A stretch of DNA of 64,000 nt from Colletes latitarsis (Eukaryota; Arthropoda; Insecta; Hymenoptera; Colletidae), in contig NW_027488365.1 of assembly GCF_051014445.1 (NCBI RefSeq), forward strand, positions 42,480,001 through 42,544,000, given 5' to 3'. The translations under genes and the position numbers were made by a program. This document shows, in pieces, positions 12,590-27,334 of the stretch; within the stretch, counting starts at the first letter, position 1, and the number at the start of each line of letters is the position of its first letter. The notes below the pieces were generated by a model. The model ran no database searches. It had not been told where the DNA came from and saw only the letters and a program-made list of their open reading frames with translations.

Positions 12590-15500
12590 TACCTTTGCCT
12601 TTTTCGCAAACTTGTTGACTAGATCCTGGGTTTTTTTCGTGATTGAATCACGTAGTAATGTGGTACCACACTGAGGTAGTCAATTAAACCTGGTATCGAT
12701 CAATATTTCAGAGGATAACACCGGTTAGGTCTGGGTTAGGTCCGGGATATGCCCGCATCTGGCTCATGATTTTGCCTTCTTCGCATACTTGTTGGCCCGA
12801 TCCTGGGTTTTTCTCGTGTTTGAATCACGTAGTAATGTGGTAACACACTGAAGCAGTCAATTAAACCTGGTTTCGATCAATATTTTAGAGGATAACACCG
12901 GTTAGGTCTGGGATAGGTCTGGGTTATGCCCGCATCTGGCTCATGATTTTGCCTTCTTCGCATACTTGTTGGCCAGATCCTGGGTTTTTTCCGTGTTTGA
13001 AACACGTAGTAATGTGGTACCACACTGAGGCAGTCAATTAAACCTGGCTTCGATCAATATTTCAGAGGATAACACCGGTTAGGTCTGGGCTAGGTCCGGG
13101 ATATGCCCGCATCTGGCTCATGACTTTGCCTTCTTCGCATACTTGTTGGCCAGATCCTGGGTTTTTTCCGTGTTTGAATCACGTAGTAATGTGGTACCAC
13201 ACTGAGGCAGTCAATTAAACCTGGTTTCGATCAATATTTCAGAGGATAACACCGGTTAGGTCTGGGCTAGGTCCGGGATATGCCCGCATCTGGCTCATGA
13301 TTTTGGCATCTTCGCATACTTGTTGGCCAGATCCTGGGTTTTTTTCGTGTTTGAATCACGTAGTAATGTGGTAACACACTGAAGCAGTCAATTAAACCTG
13401 GTTTCGATCAATATTTTAGAGGATAACACCGGTTAGGACTGGGTTAGGTCTGGGTTATGCCCGCATCTGGCTCATGATTTTGCCTTCTTCGCATACTTGT
13501 TGGCCAGCTCCTGGGTTTTTTTCGTGTTTGAATCACGTAGTAATGTGGTAACACACTGAAGCAGTCAATTAAACCTTGTTTCGATTAATATTTTAGAGGA
13601 TAACACCGGTTAGGTCTGGGTTAGGTCTGGGATATGCGCGCATCTGGCATATACCTTTGCCTTTTTCGCAAACTTGTTAACTAGATCCTGGGTTTTTTTC
13701 GTGATTGAATCACGTAGTAATGTGGTAACACACTGGAGCAGTCAATCAAACCTGGTTTCGATCAATATTTTAGTGGATAACACCGGTTAGGTCTGGGTTA
13801 GGTCTGGGATATGCGCGCATCTGGCATATACTTTCGCCTTTTTCGCAAACTTGTTGGCTAGATCCTGGGTTTTTTCCGTGTTTGAATCACGTAGTAATGT
13901 GGTACCACACTGAGGTAGTCAATTAAACCTGGTATCGATCAATATTTTAGAGGATAACACCGGTTAGGTCTGGGTTAGGTCCGGGATATGCCCGCATCTG
14001 GCTCATGATTTTGCCTTCTTCGCATACTTGTTGGCCAGATCCTGGGTTTTTTTCGTGTTTGATTCACGGAGTAATGTGGTAACACACTGAAGCAGTCAAT
14101 TAAACCTGGTTTCGATCAATATTTTAGAGGATAACACCGGTTAGGACTGGGTTAGGTCCGGGTTATGCCCGCAACTGGCTCATGATTTTGCCTTCTTCGC
14201 ATACTTGTTGGCCAGATCCTGGGTTTTTTTCGTGTTTGAATCACGTAGTAATGTGGTAACACACTGAAGCAGTCAATTAAACCTTGTTTCGATCAATATT
14301 TTAGAGGATAACACCGGTTAGGTCTGGGTTAGGTCTGGGATATGCGCGCATCTGGCATATACCTTTGCCTTTTTCGCAAACTTGTTGACTAGATCCTGGG
14401 ATTTTTTCGTGATTGAATCACGTAGTAACGTGGTAACACACTGGAGCAGTCAATCAAACCTGGTTTCGATCAATATTTTAGAGGATAACACCGGTTAGGT
14501 CTGGGTTAGGTCTGGGATATGCGCGCATCTGGCATATACTTTCGCCTTTTTCGCAAACTTGTTGGCTAGATCCTGGGTTTTTTCCGTGTTTGAATCACGT
14601 AGTAATGTGGTACCACACTGAGGTAGTCAATTAAACCTGGTATCGATCAATATTTCAGAGGATAACACCGGTTAGGTCTGGGTTAGGTCCGGGATATGCC
14701 CGCATCTGGCTCATGATTTTGCCTTCTTCGCATACTTGTTGGCCAGATCCTGGGTTTTTTTCGTGTTTGAATCACGTAGTAATGTGGTAACACACTGAAG
14801 CAGTCAATTAAACCTGGTTTCGATCAATATTTTAGAGGATAACACCAGTTAGGACTGGGTTAGGTCTGGGTTATGCCCGCAACTGGCTCATGATTTTGCC
14901 TTCTTCGCATACTTGTTGGCCAGATCCTGGGTTTTTTTCGTGTTTGAATCACGTAGTAATGTGGTAACACACTGAAGCAGTCAATTAAACCTTGTTTCGA
15001 TCAATATTTTAGAGGATAACACCGGTTAGGTCTGGGTTAGGTCTGGGATATGCGCGCATCTGGCATATACCTTTGCCTTTTTCGCAAACTTGTTGACTAG
15101 ATCCTGGGATTTTTTCGTGATTGAATCACGTAGTAACGTGGTAACACACTGGAGCAGTCAATCAAACCTGGTTTCGATCAATATTTTAGAGGATAACACC
15201 GGTTAGGTCTGGGTTAGGTCTGGGATATGCGCGCATCTGGCATATACTTTCGCCTTTTTCGCAAACTTGTTGGCTAGATCCTGGGTTTTTTCCGTGTTTG
15301 AATCACGTAGTAATGTGGTACCACACTGAGGTAGTCAATTAAACCTGGTATCGATCAATATTTCAGAGGATAACACCGGTTAGGTCTGGGTTAGGTCCGG
15401 GATATGCCCGCATCTGGCTCATGATTTTGCCTTCTTCGCATACTTGTTGGCCAGATCCTGGGTTTTTTTCGTGTTTGAATCACGTAGTAATGTGGTAACA

Positions 15501-17590
15501 AACTGAAGCAGTCAATTAAACCTGGTTTCGATCAATATTTTAGAGGATAACACCGGTTAGGACTGGGTTAGGTCTGGGTTATGCCCGCATCTGGCTCATG
15601 ATTTTGCCTTCTTCGCATACTTGTTGGCCAGATCCTGGGTTTTTTCCGTGTTTGAATCACGTAGTAATGTGGTACCACACTGAGGCAGTCAATTAAACCT
15701 GGTTTCGATCAATATTTCAGAGGATAACACCGGTTAGGTCTGGGCTAGGTCCGGGATATGCCCGCATCTGGCTCATGATTTTGGCATCTTCGCATACTTG
15801 TTGGCCAGATCCTGGGTTTTTTTCGTGTTTGAATCACGTAGTAATGTGGTAACACACTGAAGCAGTCAATTAAACCTGGTTTCGATCAATATTTTAGAGG
15901 ATAACACCGGTTAGGTCTGGGATAGGTCTGGGTTATGCCCGCATCTGGCTCATGATTTTGCCTTCTTCGCATACTTGTTGGCCAGATCCTGGGTTTTTTC
16001 CGTGTTTGAATCACGTAGTAATGTGGTAACACACTGAAGCAGTCAATTAAACCTGGTTTCGATCAATATTTTAGAGGATAACACCGGTTAGGTCTGGGTT
16101 AGGTCCGGGATATGCCCGCATCTGGCATATACTTTTGCCTTTTTCGCAAACTTGTTGACTAGATCCTGGGTTTTTTTCGTGATTGAATCACGTAGTAATG
16201 TGGTACCACACTGAGGTAGTCAATTAAACCTGGTATCGATCAATATTTCAGAGGATAACACCGGTTAGGTCTGGGTTAGGTCCGGGATATGCCCGCATCT
16301 GGCTCATGATTTTGCCTTCTTCGCATACTTGTTGGCCCGATCCTGGGTTTTTCTCGTGTTTGAATCACGTAGTAATGTGGTAACACACTGAAGCAGTCAA
16401 TTAAACCTGGTTTCGATCAATATTTTAGAGGATAACACCGGTTAGGTCTGGGATAGGTCTGGGTTATGCCCGCATCTGGCTCATGATTTTGCCTTCTTCG
16501 CATACTTGTTGGCCAGATCCTGGGTTTTTTCCGTGTTTGAAACACGTAGTAATGTGGTACCACACTGAGGCAGTCAATTAAACCTGGTTTCGATCAATAT
16601 TTCAGAGGATAACACCGGTTAGGTCTGGGCTAGGTCCGGGATATGCCCGCATCTGGCTCATGATTTTGCCTTCTTCGCATACTTGTTGGCCAGATCCTGG
16701 GTTTTTTCCGTGTTTGAATCACGCAGTAATGTGGTACCACACTGAGGCAGTCAATTAAACCTGGTTTCGATCAATATTTCAGAGGATAACACCGGTTAGG
16801 TCTGGGCTAGGTCCGGGATATGCCCGCATCTGGCTCATGATTTTGGCATCTTCGCATACTTGTTGGCCAGATCCTGGGTTTTTTTCGTGTTTAGATCACG
16901 TAGTAATGTGGTAACACACTGAAGCAGTCAATTAAACCTGGTTTCGATCAATATTTTAGAGGATAACACCGGTTAGGACTGGGTTAGGTCTGGGTTATGC
17001 CCGCATCTGGCTCATGATTTTGCCTTCTTCGCATACTTGTTGGCCAGCTCCTGGGTTTTTTTCGTGTTTGAATCACGTAGTAATGTGGTAACACACTGAA
17101 GCAGTCAATTAAACCTTGTTTCGATTAATATTTTAGAGGATAACACCGGTTAGGTCTGGGTTAGGTCTGCGATATGCGCGCATCTGGCATATACCTTTGC
17201 CTTTTTCGCAAACTTGTTGACTAGATCCTGGGTTTTTTTCGTGATTGAATCACGTAGTAATGTGGTAACACACTGGAGCAGTCAATCAAACCTGGTTTCG
17301 ATCAATATTTTAGAGGATAACACCGGTTAGGTCTGGGTTAGGTCTGGGATATGCGCGCATCTGGCATATACTTTCGCCTTTTTCGCAAACTTGTTGGCTA
17401 GATCCTGGGTTTTTTCCGTGTTTGAATCACGTAGTAATGTGGTACCACACTGAGGTAGTCAATTAAACCTGGTATCGATCAATATTTCAGAGGATAACAC
17501 CGGTTAGGTCTGGGTTAGGTCCGGGATATGCCCGCATCTGGCTCATGGTTTTGCCTTCTTCGCATACTTGTTGGCCAGATCCTGGGTTTT
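12590..17590. repeat. 20-monomer-offset duplicate pair (12590-14050 and 16130-17590)
   Basis: An offset of 3540 bp (20 x 177) relates two 1.46-kb blocks with the same monomer order, including TTTTTCTCGTG, TTTGAAACACG and AGCTCC (13506 and 17046). The few differences are single substitutions. The blocks part on the right where GATTCACGGAG (about 14060) faces the ordinary GAATCACGTAG. Confidence 0.8.
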
Positions 17591-20000
17591 TTTCGTGTTT
17601 GAATCACGTAGTAATGTGGTAACACACTGAAGCAGTCAATTAAACCTTGTTTCGATCAATATTTTAGAGGATAACAACGGTTAGGTCTGGGCTAGGTCCG
17701 GGATATGCCCGCATCTGGCTCATGATTTTGGCATCTTCGCATACTTGTTGGCCACATCCTGGGTTTTTTTCGTGTTTGAATCACGTAGTAATGTGGTAAC
17801 ACACTGAAGCAGTCAATTAAACCTGGTTTCGATCAATATTTTAGAGGATAACACCGGTTAGGACTGGGTTAGGTCTGGGTTATGCCCGCATCTGGCTCAT
17901 GATTTTGCCTTCTTCACATACTTGTTGGCCAGATCCTGGGTTTTTTTCGTGTTTGAATCACGTAGTAATGTGGTAACACACTGAAGCAGTCAATTAAACC
18001 TTGTTTCGATCAATATTTTAGAGGATAACACCGGTTAGGTCTGGGTTAGGTCTGGGATATGCGCGCATCTGGCATATACCTTTGCCTTTTTCGCAAACTT
18101 GTTGACTAGATCCTGGGATTTTTTCGTGATTGAATCACGTAGTAACGTGGTAACACACTGGAGCAGTCAATCAAACCTGGTTTCGATCAATATTTTAGAG
18201 GATAACACCGGTTAGGTCTGGGTTAGGTCTGGGATATGCGCGCATCTGGCATATACTTTCGCCTTTTTCGCAAACTTGTTGGCTAGATCCTGGGTTTTTT
18301 CCGTGTTTGAATCACGTAGTAATGTGGTACCACACTGAGGTAGTCAATTAAACCTGGTATCGATCAATATTTCAGAGGATAACACCGGCTAGGTCTGGGT
18401 TAGGTCCGGGATATGCCCGCATCTGGCTCATGATTTTGCCTTCTTCGCATACTTGTTGGCCAGATCCTGGGTTTTTTTCGTGTTTGAATCACGTAGTAAT
18501 GTGGTAACACACTGAAGCAGTCAATTAAACCTGGTTTCGATCAATATTTTAGAGGATAACACCGGTTAGGACTGGGTTAGGTCTGGGTTATGCCCGCAAC
18601 TGGCTCATGATTTTGCCTTCTTCGCATACTTGTTGGCCAGATCCTGGGTTTTTTTCGTGTTTGAATCACGTAGTAATGTGGTAACACACTGAAGCAGTCA
18701 ATTAAACCTTGTTTCGATCAATATTTTAGAGGATAACACCGGTTAGGTCTGGGTTAGGTCTGGGATATGCGCGCATCTGGCATATACCTTTGCCTTTTTC
18801 GCAAACTTGTTGACTAGATCCTGGGATTTTTTCGTGTTTGAATCACGTAGTAATGTGGTAACACACTGAAGCAGTCAATTAAACCTTGTTTCGATCAATA
18901 TTTTAGAGGATAACACCGGTTAGGTCTGGGTTAGGTCTGGGATATGCGCGCATCTGGCATATACCTTTGCCTTTTTCGCAAACTTGTTGACTAGATCCTG
19001 GGATTTTTTCGTGATTGAATCACGTAGTAACGTGGTAACACACTGGAGCAGTCAATCAAACCTGGTTTCGATCAATATTTTAGAGGATAACACCGGTTAG
19101 GTCTGGGTTAGGTCTGGGATATGCGCGCATCTGGCATATACTTTCGCCTTTTTCGCAAACTTGTTGGCTAGATCCTGGGTTTTTTCCGTGTTTGAATCAC
19201 GTAGTAATGTGGTACCACACTGAGGTAGTCAATTAAACCTGGTATCGATCAATATTTCAGAGGATAACACCGGCTAGGTCTGGGTTAGGTCCGGGATATG
19301 CCCGCATCTGGCTCATGATTTTGCCTTCTTCGCATACTTGTTGGCCAGATCCTGGGTTTTTTTCGTGTTTGAATCACGTAGTAATGTGGTAACACACTGA
19401 AGCAGTCAATTAAACCTGGTTTCGATCAATATTTTAGAGGATAACACCGGTTAGGACTGGGTTAGGTCTGGGTTATGCCCGCAACTGGCTCATGATTTTG
19501 CCTTCTTCGCATACTTGTTGGCCAGATCCTGGGTTTTTTTCGTGTTTGAATCACGTAGTAATGTGGTAACACACTGAAGCAGTCAATTAAACCTTGTTTC
19601 GATCAATATTTTAGAGGATAACACCGGTTAGGTCTGGGTTAGGTCTGGGATATGCGCGCATCTGGCATATACCTTTGCCTTTTTCGCAAACTTGTTGACT
19701 AGATCCTGGGATTTTTTCGTGATTGAATCACGTAGTAACGTGGTAACACACTGGAGCAGTCAATCAAACCTGGTTTCGATCAATATTTTAGAGGATAACA
19801 CCGGTTAGGTCTGGGTTAGGTCTGGGATATGCGCGCATCTGGCATATACTTTCGCCTTTTTCGCAAACTTGTTGGCTAGATCCTGTGTTTTTTCCGTGTT
19901 TGAATCACGTAGTAATGTGGTACCACACTGAGGTAGTCAATTAAACCTGGTATCGATCAATATTTCAGAGGATAACACCGGTTAGGTCTGGGTTAGGTCC
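14200..20000. repeat. 4-monomer HOR (708 bp) in two local clusters
   Basis: The diagnostic run GGGATTTTTTCG inside a TGTTGACTAG monomer lies at 14401 and 15109 (offset 708) and again at 18118, 18826, 19003 and 19711. The four-monomer order is: a monomer with GCAACTGGC and T7; a TTGTTTCG monomer; the GGGATTTTTTCG, CGTGATTG, GTAACGTGG monomer; and a T6C, GGTACC, ATCGAT monomer. The two clusters are 17 monomers apart. The copy at 18826 is a hybrid, described in the findings. Confidence 0.8.
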
Positions 20001-22540
20001 GGGATATGCCCGCATCTGGCTCATGATTTTGCCTTCTTCGCATACTTGTTGGCCAGATCCTGGGTTTTTTCCGTGTTTGAATCACGTAGTAATGTGGTAC
20101 CACACTGAGGCAGTCAATTAAACCTGGTTTCGATCAATATTTCAGAGGATAACACCGGTTAGGTCTGGGCTAGGTCCGGGATATGCCCGCATCTGGCTCA
20201 TGATTTTGGCATCTTCGCATACTTGTTGGCCAGATCCTGGGTTTTTTTCGTGTTTGAATCACGTAGTAATGTGGTAACACACTGAAGCAGTCAATTAAAC
20301 CTGGTTTCGATCAATATTTTAGAGGATAACACCGGTTAGGTCTGGGATAGGTCTGGGTTATGCCCGCATCTGGCTCATGATTTTGCCTTCTTCGCATACT
20401 TGTTGGCCAGATCCTGGGTTTTTTCCGTGTTTGAATCACGTAGTAATGTGGTAACACACTGAAGCTGTCAATTAAACCTGGTTTCGATCAATATTTTAGA
20501 GGATAACACCGGTTAGGTCTGGGTTAGGTCCGGGATATGCCCGCATCTGGCATATACTTTTGCCTTTTTCGCAAACTTGTTGACTAGATCCTGGGTTTTT
20601 TTCGTGATTGAATCACGTAGTAATGTGGTACCACACTGAGGTAGTCAATTAAACCTGGTATCGATCAATATTTCAGAGGATAACACCGGTTAGGTCTGGG
20701 TTAGGTCCGGGATATGCCCGCATCTGGCTCATGATTTTGCCTTCTTCGCATACTTGTTGGCCCGATCCTGGGTTTTTCTCGTGTTTGAATCACGTAGTAA
20801 TGTGGTAACACACTGAAGCAGTCAATTAAACCTGGTTTCGATCAATATTTTAGAGGATAACACCGGTTAGGTCTGGGATAGGTCTGGGTTATGCCCGCAT
20901 CTGGCTCATGATTTTGCCTTCTTCGCATACTTGTTGGCCAGATCCTGGGTTTTTTCCGTGTTTGAAACACGTAGTAATGTGGTACCACACTGAGGCAGTC
21001 AATTAAACCTGGTTTCGATCAATATTTCAGAGGATAACACCGGTTAGGTCTGGGCTAGGTCCGGGATATGCCCGCATCTGGCTCATGATTTTGCCTTCTT
21101 CGCATACTTGTTGGCCAGATCCTGGGTTTTTTCCGTGTTTGAATCACGCAGTAATGTGGTACCACACTGAGGCAGTCAATTAAACCTGGTTTCGATCAAT
21201 ATTTCAGAGGATAACACCGGTTAGGTCTGGGCTAGGTCCGGGATATGCCCGCATCTGGCTCATGATTTTGGCATCTTCGCATACTTGTTGGCCAGATCCT
21301 GGGTTTTTTTCGTGTTTGAATCACGTAGTAATGTGGTAACACACTGAAGCAGTCAATTAAACCTGGTTTCGATCAATATTTTAGAGGATAACACCGGTTA
21401 GGACTGGGTTAGGTCTGGGTTATGCCCGCATCTGGCTCATGATTTTGCCTTCTTCGCATACTTGTTGGCCAGCTCCTGGGTTTTTTTCGTGTTTGAATCA
21501 CGTAGTAATGTGGTAACACACTGAAGCAGTCAATTAAACCTTGTTTCGATTAATATTTTAGAGGATAACACCGGTTAGGTCTGGGTTAGGTCTGGGATAT
21601 GCGCGCATCTGGCATATACCTTTGCCTTTTTCGCAAACTTGTTGACTAGATCCTGGGTTTTTTTCGTGATTGAATCACGTAGTAATGTGGTAACACACTG
21701 GAGCAGTCAATCAAACCTGGTTTCGATCAATATTTTAGAGGATAACACCGGTTAGGTCTGGGTTAGGTCTGGGATATGCGCGCATCTGGCATATACTTTC
21801 GCCTTTTTCGCAAACTTGTTGGCTAGATCCTGGGTTTTTTCCGTGTTTGAATCACGTAGTAATGTGGTACCACACTGAGGTAGTCAATTAAACCTGGTAT
21901 CGATCAATATTTCAGAGGATAACACCGGTTAGGTCTGGGTTAGGTCCGGGATATGCCCGCATCTGGCTCATGATTTTGCCTTCTTCGCATACTTGTTGGC
22001 CAGATCCTGGGTTTTTTTCGTGTTTGAATCACGTAGTAATGTGGTAACACACTGAAGCAGTCAATTAAACCTTGTTTCGATCAATATTTTAGAGGATAAC
22101 AACGGTTAGGTCTGGGCTAGGTCCTGGATATGCCCGCATCTGGCTCATGATTTTGGCATCTTCGCATACTTGTTGGCCAGATCCTGGGTTTTTTTCGTGT
22201 TTGAATCACGTAGTAATGTGGTAACACACTGAAGCAGTCAATTAAACCTGGTTTCGATCAATATTTTAGAGGATAACACCGGTTAGGACTGGGTTAGGTC
22301 TGGGTTATGCCCGCATCTGGCTCATGATTTTGCCTTCTTCACATACTTGTTGGCCAGATCCTGGGTTTTTTTCGTGTTTGAATCACGTAGTAATGTGGTA
22401 ACACACTGAAGCAGTCAATTAAACCTTGTTTCGATCAATATTTTAGAGGATAACACCGGTTAGGTCTGGGTTAGGTCTGGGATATGCGCGCATCTGGCAT
22501 ATACCTTTGCCTTTTTCGCAAACTTGTTGACTAGATCCTG
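15590..22540. repeat. 25-monomer-offset duplicate pair (15590-18115 and 20015-22540)
   Basis: About 2.5 kb is repeated at 4425 bp (25 x 177). Both copies contain, in the same order, TTGGCATCTTC, GGGATAGG, TTTTTCTCG, GAAACACG, ATCACGCAG (about 16721 and 21146), AGCTCC and CTTCACATAC. They diverge at 18118, where GGGATTTTTT faces GGGTTTTTTT. This is one of the longest well-matched blocks in the left half of the array. Confidence 0.82.
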
Positions 22541-25500
22541 GGTTTTTTTCGTGATTGAATCACGTAGTAATGTGGTAACACACTGGAGCAGTCAATCAAA
22601 CCTGGTTTCGATCAATATTTTAGAGGATAACACCGGTTAGGTCTGGGTTAGGTCTGGGAAATGCGCGCATCTGGCATATACTTTCGCCTTTTTCGCAAAC
22701 TTGTTGGCTAGATCCTGGGTTTTTTCCGTGTTTGAATCGCGTAGCAATGTGGTACCACACTGAGGTAGTCAATTAAACCTGGTATCGCTCAATATTTCAG
22801 AGGATAACACCGGTTAGGTCTGGGTTAGGTCCGGGATATGCCCGCATCTGGCTCATGATTTTGCCTTCTTCGCATACTTGTTGGCCCGATCCTGGGTTTT
22901 TCTCGTGTTTGAATCACGTAGTAATGTGGTAACACACTGAAGCAGTCAATTAAACCTGGTTTCGATCAATATTTTAGAGGATAACACCGGTTAGGTCTGG
23001 GATAGGTCTGGGTTATGCCCGCATCTGGCTCATGATTTTGCCTTCTTCGCATACTTGTTGGCCAGATCCTGGGTTTTTTCCGTGTTTGAATCACGTAGTA
23101 ATGTGGTACCACACTGAGGCAGTCAATTAAACCTGGTTTCGATCAATATTTCAGAGGATAACACCGGTTAGGTCTGGGCTAGGTCCGGGATATGCCCGCA
23201 TCTGGCTCATGATTTTGGCATCTTCGCATACTTGTTGGCCAGATCCTGGGTTTTTTTCGTGTTTGAATCACGTAGTAATGTGGTAACACACTGAAGCAGT
23301 CAATTAAACCTGGTTTCGATCAATATTTTAGAGGATAACACCGGTTAGGTCTGGGATAGGTCTGGGTTATGCCCGCATCTGGCTCATGATTTTGCCTTCT
23401 TCGCATACTTGTTGGCCAGATCCTGGGTTTTTTCCGTGTTTGAATCACGTAGTAATGTGGTAACACACTGAAGCAGTCAATTAAACCTGGTTTCGATCAA
23501 TATTTTAGAGGATAACACCGGTTAGGTCTGGGTTAGGTCCGGGATATGCCCGCATCTGGCATATACTTTTGCCTTTTTCGCAAACTTGTTGACTAGATCC
23601 TGGGTTTTTTTCGTGATTGAATCACGTAGTAATGTGGTACCACACTGAGGTAGTCAATTAAACCTGGTATCGATCAATATTTCAGAGGATAACACCGGTT
23701 AGGTCTGGGTTAGGTCCGGGATATGCCCGCATCTGGCTCATGATTTTGCCTTCTTCGCATACTTGTTGGCCCGATCCTGGGTTTTTCTCGTGTTTGAATC
23801 ACGTAGTAATGTGGTAACACACTGAAGCAGTCAATTAAACCTGGTTTCGATCAATATTTTAGAGGATAACACCGGTTAGGTCTGGGATAGGTCTGGGTTA
23901 TGCCCGCATCTGGCTCATGATTTTGCCTTCTTCGCATACTTGTTGGCCAGATCCTGGGTTTTTTCCGTGTTTGAAACACGTAGTAATGTGGTACCACACT
24001 GAGGCAGTCAATTAAACCTGGTTTCGATCAATATTTCAGAGGATAACACCGGTTAGGTCTGGGCTAGGTCCGGGATATGCCCGCATCTGGCTCATGATTT
24101 TGCCTCCTTCGCATACTTGTTGGCCAGATCCTGGGTTTTTTCCGTGTTTGAATCACGTAGTAATGTGGTACCACACTGAGGCAGTCAATTAAACCTGGTT
24201 TCGATCAATATTTCAGAGGATAACACCGGTTAGGTCTGGGCTAGGTCCGGGATATGCCCGCATCTGGCTCATGATTTTGCCTTCTTCGCATACTTGTTGG
24301 CCAGATCCTGGGTTTTTTTCGTGTTTGATTCACGTAGTAATGTGGTAACACACTGAAGCAGTCATTTAAACCTGGTTTCGATCAATATTTTAGAGGATAA
24401 CACCGGTTAGGACTGTGTTAGGTCCGGGTTATGCCCGCAACTGGCTTATGATTTTGCCTTCTTCGCATACTTGTTGGCCAGATCCTGGGTTTTTTTCGTG
24501 TTTGAATCACGTAGTAATGTGGTAACACACTGAAGCAGTCAATTAAACCTTGTTTCGATCAATATTTTAGAGGATAACACCGGTTTGGTCTGGGTTAGGT
24601 CTGGGATATGCGCGCATCTGGCATATACCTTTGCCTTTTTCGCAAACTTGTTGGCTAGATCCTGGGTTTTTTCCGTGTTTGAATCACGTAGTAATGTGGT
24701 ACCACACTGAGGTAGTCAATTAAACCTGGTATCGATCAATATTTTAGAGGATAACACCGGTTAGGTCTGGGTTAGGTCCGGGATATGCCCGCATCTGGCT
24801 CATGATTTTGCCTTCTTCGCATACTTGTTGGCCAGATCCTGAGTTTTTTTCGTGTTTGATTCACGTAGTAACGTGGTAACACACTGGAGCAGTCAATCAA
24901 ACCTGGTTTCGATCAATATTTTAGAGGATAACACCGGTTAGGTCTGGGTTAGGTCTGGGATATGCGCGCATCTGGCATATACTTTCGCCTTTTTCGCAAA
25001 CTTGTTGGCTAGATCCTGGGTTTTTTCCGTGTTTGAATCACGTAGTAATGTGGTAACACACTGGAGCAGTCAATCAAACCTGGTTTCGATCAATATTTTA
25101 GAGGATAACACCGGTTAGGTCTGGGTTAGGTCCGGGATATGCCCGCATCTGGCTCATGATTTTGCCTTCTTCGCATACTTGTTGGCCAGATCCTGAGTTT
25201 TTTTCGTGTTTGATTCACGTAGTAACGTGGTAACACACTGGAGCAGTCAATCAAACCTGGTTTCGATCAATATTTTAGAGGATAACACCGGTTAGGTCTG
25301 GGTTAGGTCTGGGATATGCGCGCATCTGGCATATACTTTCGCCTTTTTCGCAAACTTGTTGGCTAGATCCTGGGTTTTTTCCGTGTTTGAATCACGTAGT
25401 AATGTGGTAACACACTGGAGCAGTCAATCAAACCTGGTTTCGATCAATATTTTAGAGGATAACACCGGTTAGGTCTGGGTTAGGTCTGGGATATGCGCGC

Positions 25501-27334
25501 ATCTGGCATATACTTTCGCCTTTTTCGCAAACTTGTTGGCTAGATCCTGGGTTTTTTCCGTGTTTGAATCGCGTAGCAATGTGGTACCACACTGAGGTAG
25601 TCAATTAAACCTGGTATCGCTCAATATTTCAGAGGATAACACCGGTTAGGACTGGGTTAGGTCTGGGTTATGCCCGCATCTGGCTCATGATTTTGCCTTC
25701 TTCGCATACTTGTTGGCCAGATCCTGGGTTTTTTCCGTGTTTGAATCACGTAGTAATGTGGTACCACACTGAGGCAGTCAATTAAACCTGGTTTCGATCA
25801 ATATTTCAGAGGATAACACCGGTTAGGTCTGGGTTAGGTCCGGGATATGCCCGCATCTGGCTCATGATTTTGCCTTCTTCGCATACTTGTTGGCCAGATC
25901 CTGGGTTTTTTTCGTGTTTGAATCACGTAGTAATGTGGTAACACACTGAAGCAGTCAATTAAACCTTGTTTCGATCAATATTTTAGAGGATAACAACGGT
26001 TAGGTCTGGGCTAGGTCCTGGATATGCCCGCATCTGGCTCATGATTTTGGCATCTTCGCATACTTGTTGGCCAGATCCTGGGTTTTTTTCGTGTTTGAAT
26101 CACGTAGTAATGTGGTAACACACTGAAGCAGTCAATTAAACCTGGTTTCGATCAATATTTTAGAGGATAACACCGGTTAGGACTGGGTTAGGTCTGGGTT
26201 ATGCCCGCATCTGGCTCATGATTTTGCCTTCTTCACATACTTGTTGGCCAGATCCTGGGTTTTTTTCGTGTTTGAATCACGTAGTAATGTGGTAACACAC
26301 TGAAGCAGTCAATTAAACCTTGTTTCGATCAATATTTTAGAGGATAACACCGGTTAGGTCTGGGTTAGGTCTGGGATATGCGCGCATCTGGCATATACCT
26401 TTGCCTTTTTCGCAAACTTGTTGACTAGATCCTGGGTTTTTTTCGTGATTGAATCACGTAGTAATGTGGTAACACACTGGAGCAGTCAATCAAACCTGGT
26501 TTCGATCAATATTTTAGAGGATAACACCGGTTAGGTCTGGGTTAGGTCTGGGAAATGCGCGCATCTGGCATATACTTTCGCCTTTTTCGCAAACTTGTTG
26601 GCTAGATCCTGGGTTTTTTCCGTGTTTGAATCGCGTAGCAATGTGGTACCACACTGAGGTAGTCAATTAAACCTGGTATCGCTCAATATTTCAGAGGATA
26701 ACACCGGTTAGGTCTGGGTTAGGTCCGGGATATGCCCGCATCTGGCTCATGATTTTGCCTTCTTCGCATACTTGTTGGCCCGATCCTGGGTTTTTCTCGT
26801 GTTTGAATCACGTAGTAATGTGGTAACACACTGAAGCAGTCAATTAAACCTGGTTTCGATCAATATTTTAGAGGATAACACCGGTTAGGTCTGGGATAGG
26901 TCTGGGTTATGCCCGCATCTGGCTCATGATTTTGCCTTCTTCGCATACTTGTTGGCCAGATCCTGGGTTTTTTCCGTGTTTGAATCACGTAGTAATGTGG
27001 TACCACACTGAGGCAGTCAATTAAACCTGGTTTCGATCAATATTTCAGAGGATAACACCGGTTAGGTCTGGGCTAGGTCCGGGATATGCCCGCATCTGGC
27101 TCATGATTTTGGCATCTTCGCATACTTGTTGGCCAGATCCTGGGTTTTTTTCGTGTTTGAATCACGTAGTAATGTGGTAACACACTGAAGCAGTCAATTA
27201 AACCTGGTTTCGATCAATATTTTAGAGGATAACACCGGTTAGGTCTGGGATAGGTCTGGGTTATGCCCGCATCTGGCTCATGATTTTGCCTTCTTCGCAT
27301 ACTTGTTGGCCAGATCCTGGGTTTTTTCCGTGTT
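21900..27334. repeat. 22-monomer-offset duplicate pair (21900-23440 and 25794-27334)
   Basis: The offset is 3894 bp (22 x 177). The two copies share rare changes: GTCCTGGATATG, CTTCACATAC (22341 and 26235), GGGAAATGCG, GTAGCAATG and GTATCGCTC. They separate near 27338, where the second copy switches to a GATTCACGTAGTAACG monomer. That right part, about 26240-27338, is itself copied again at 28010-29108 (offset 1770 bp, 10 monomers). Confidence 0.8.
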
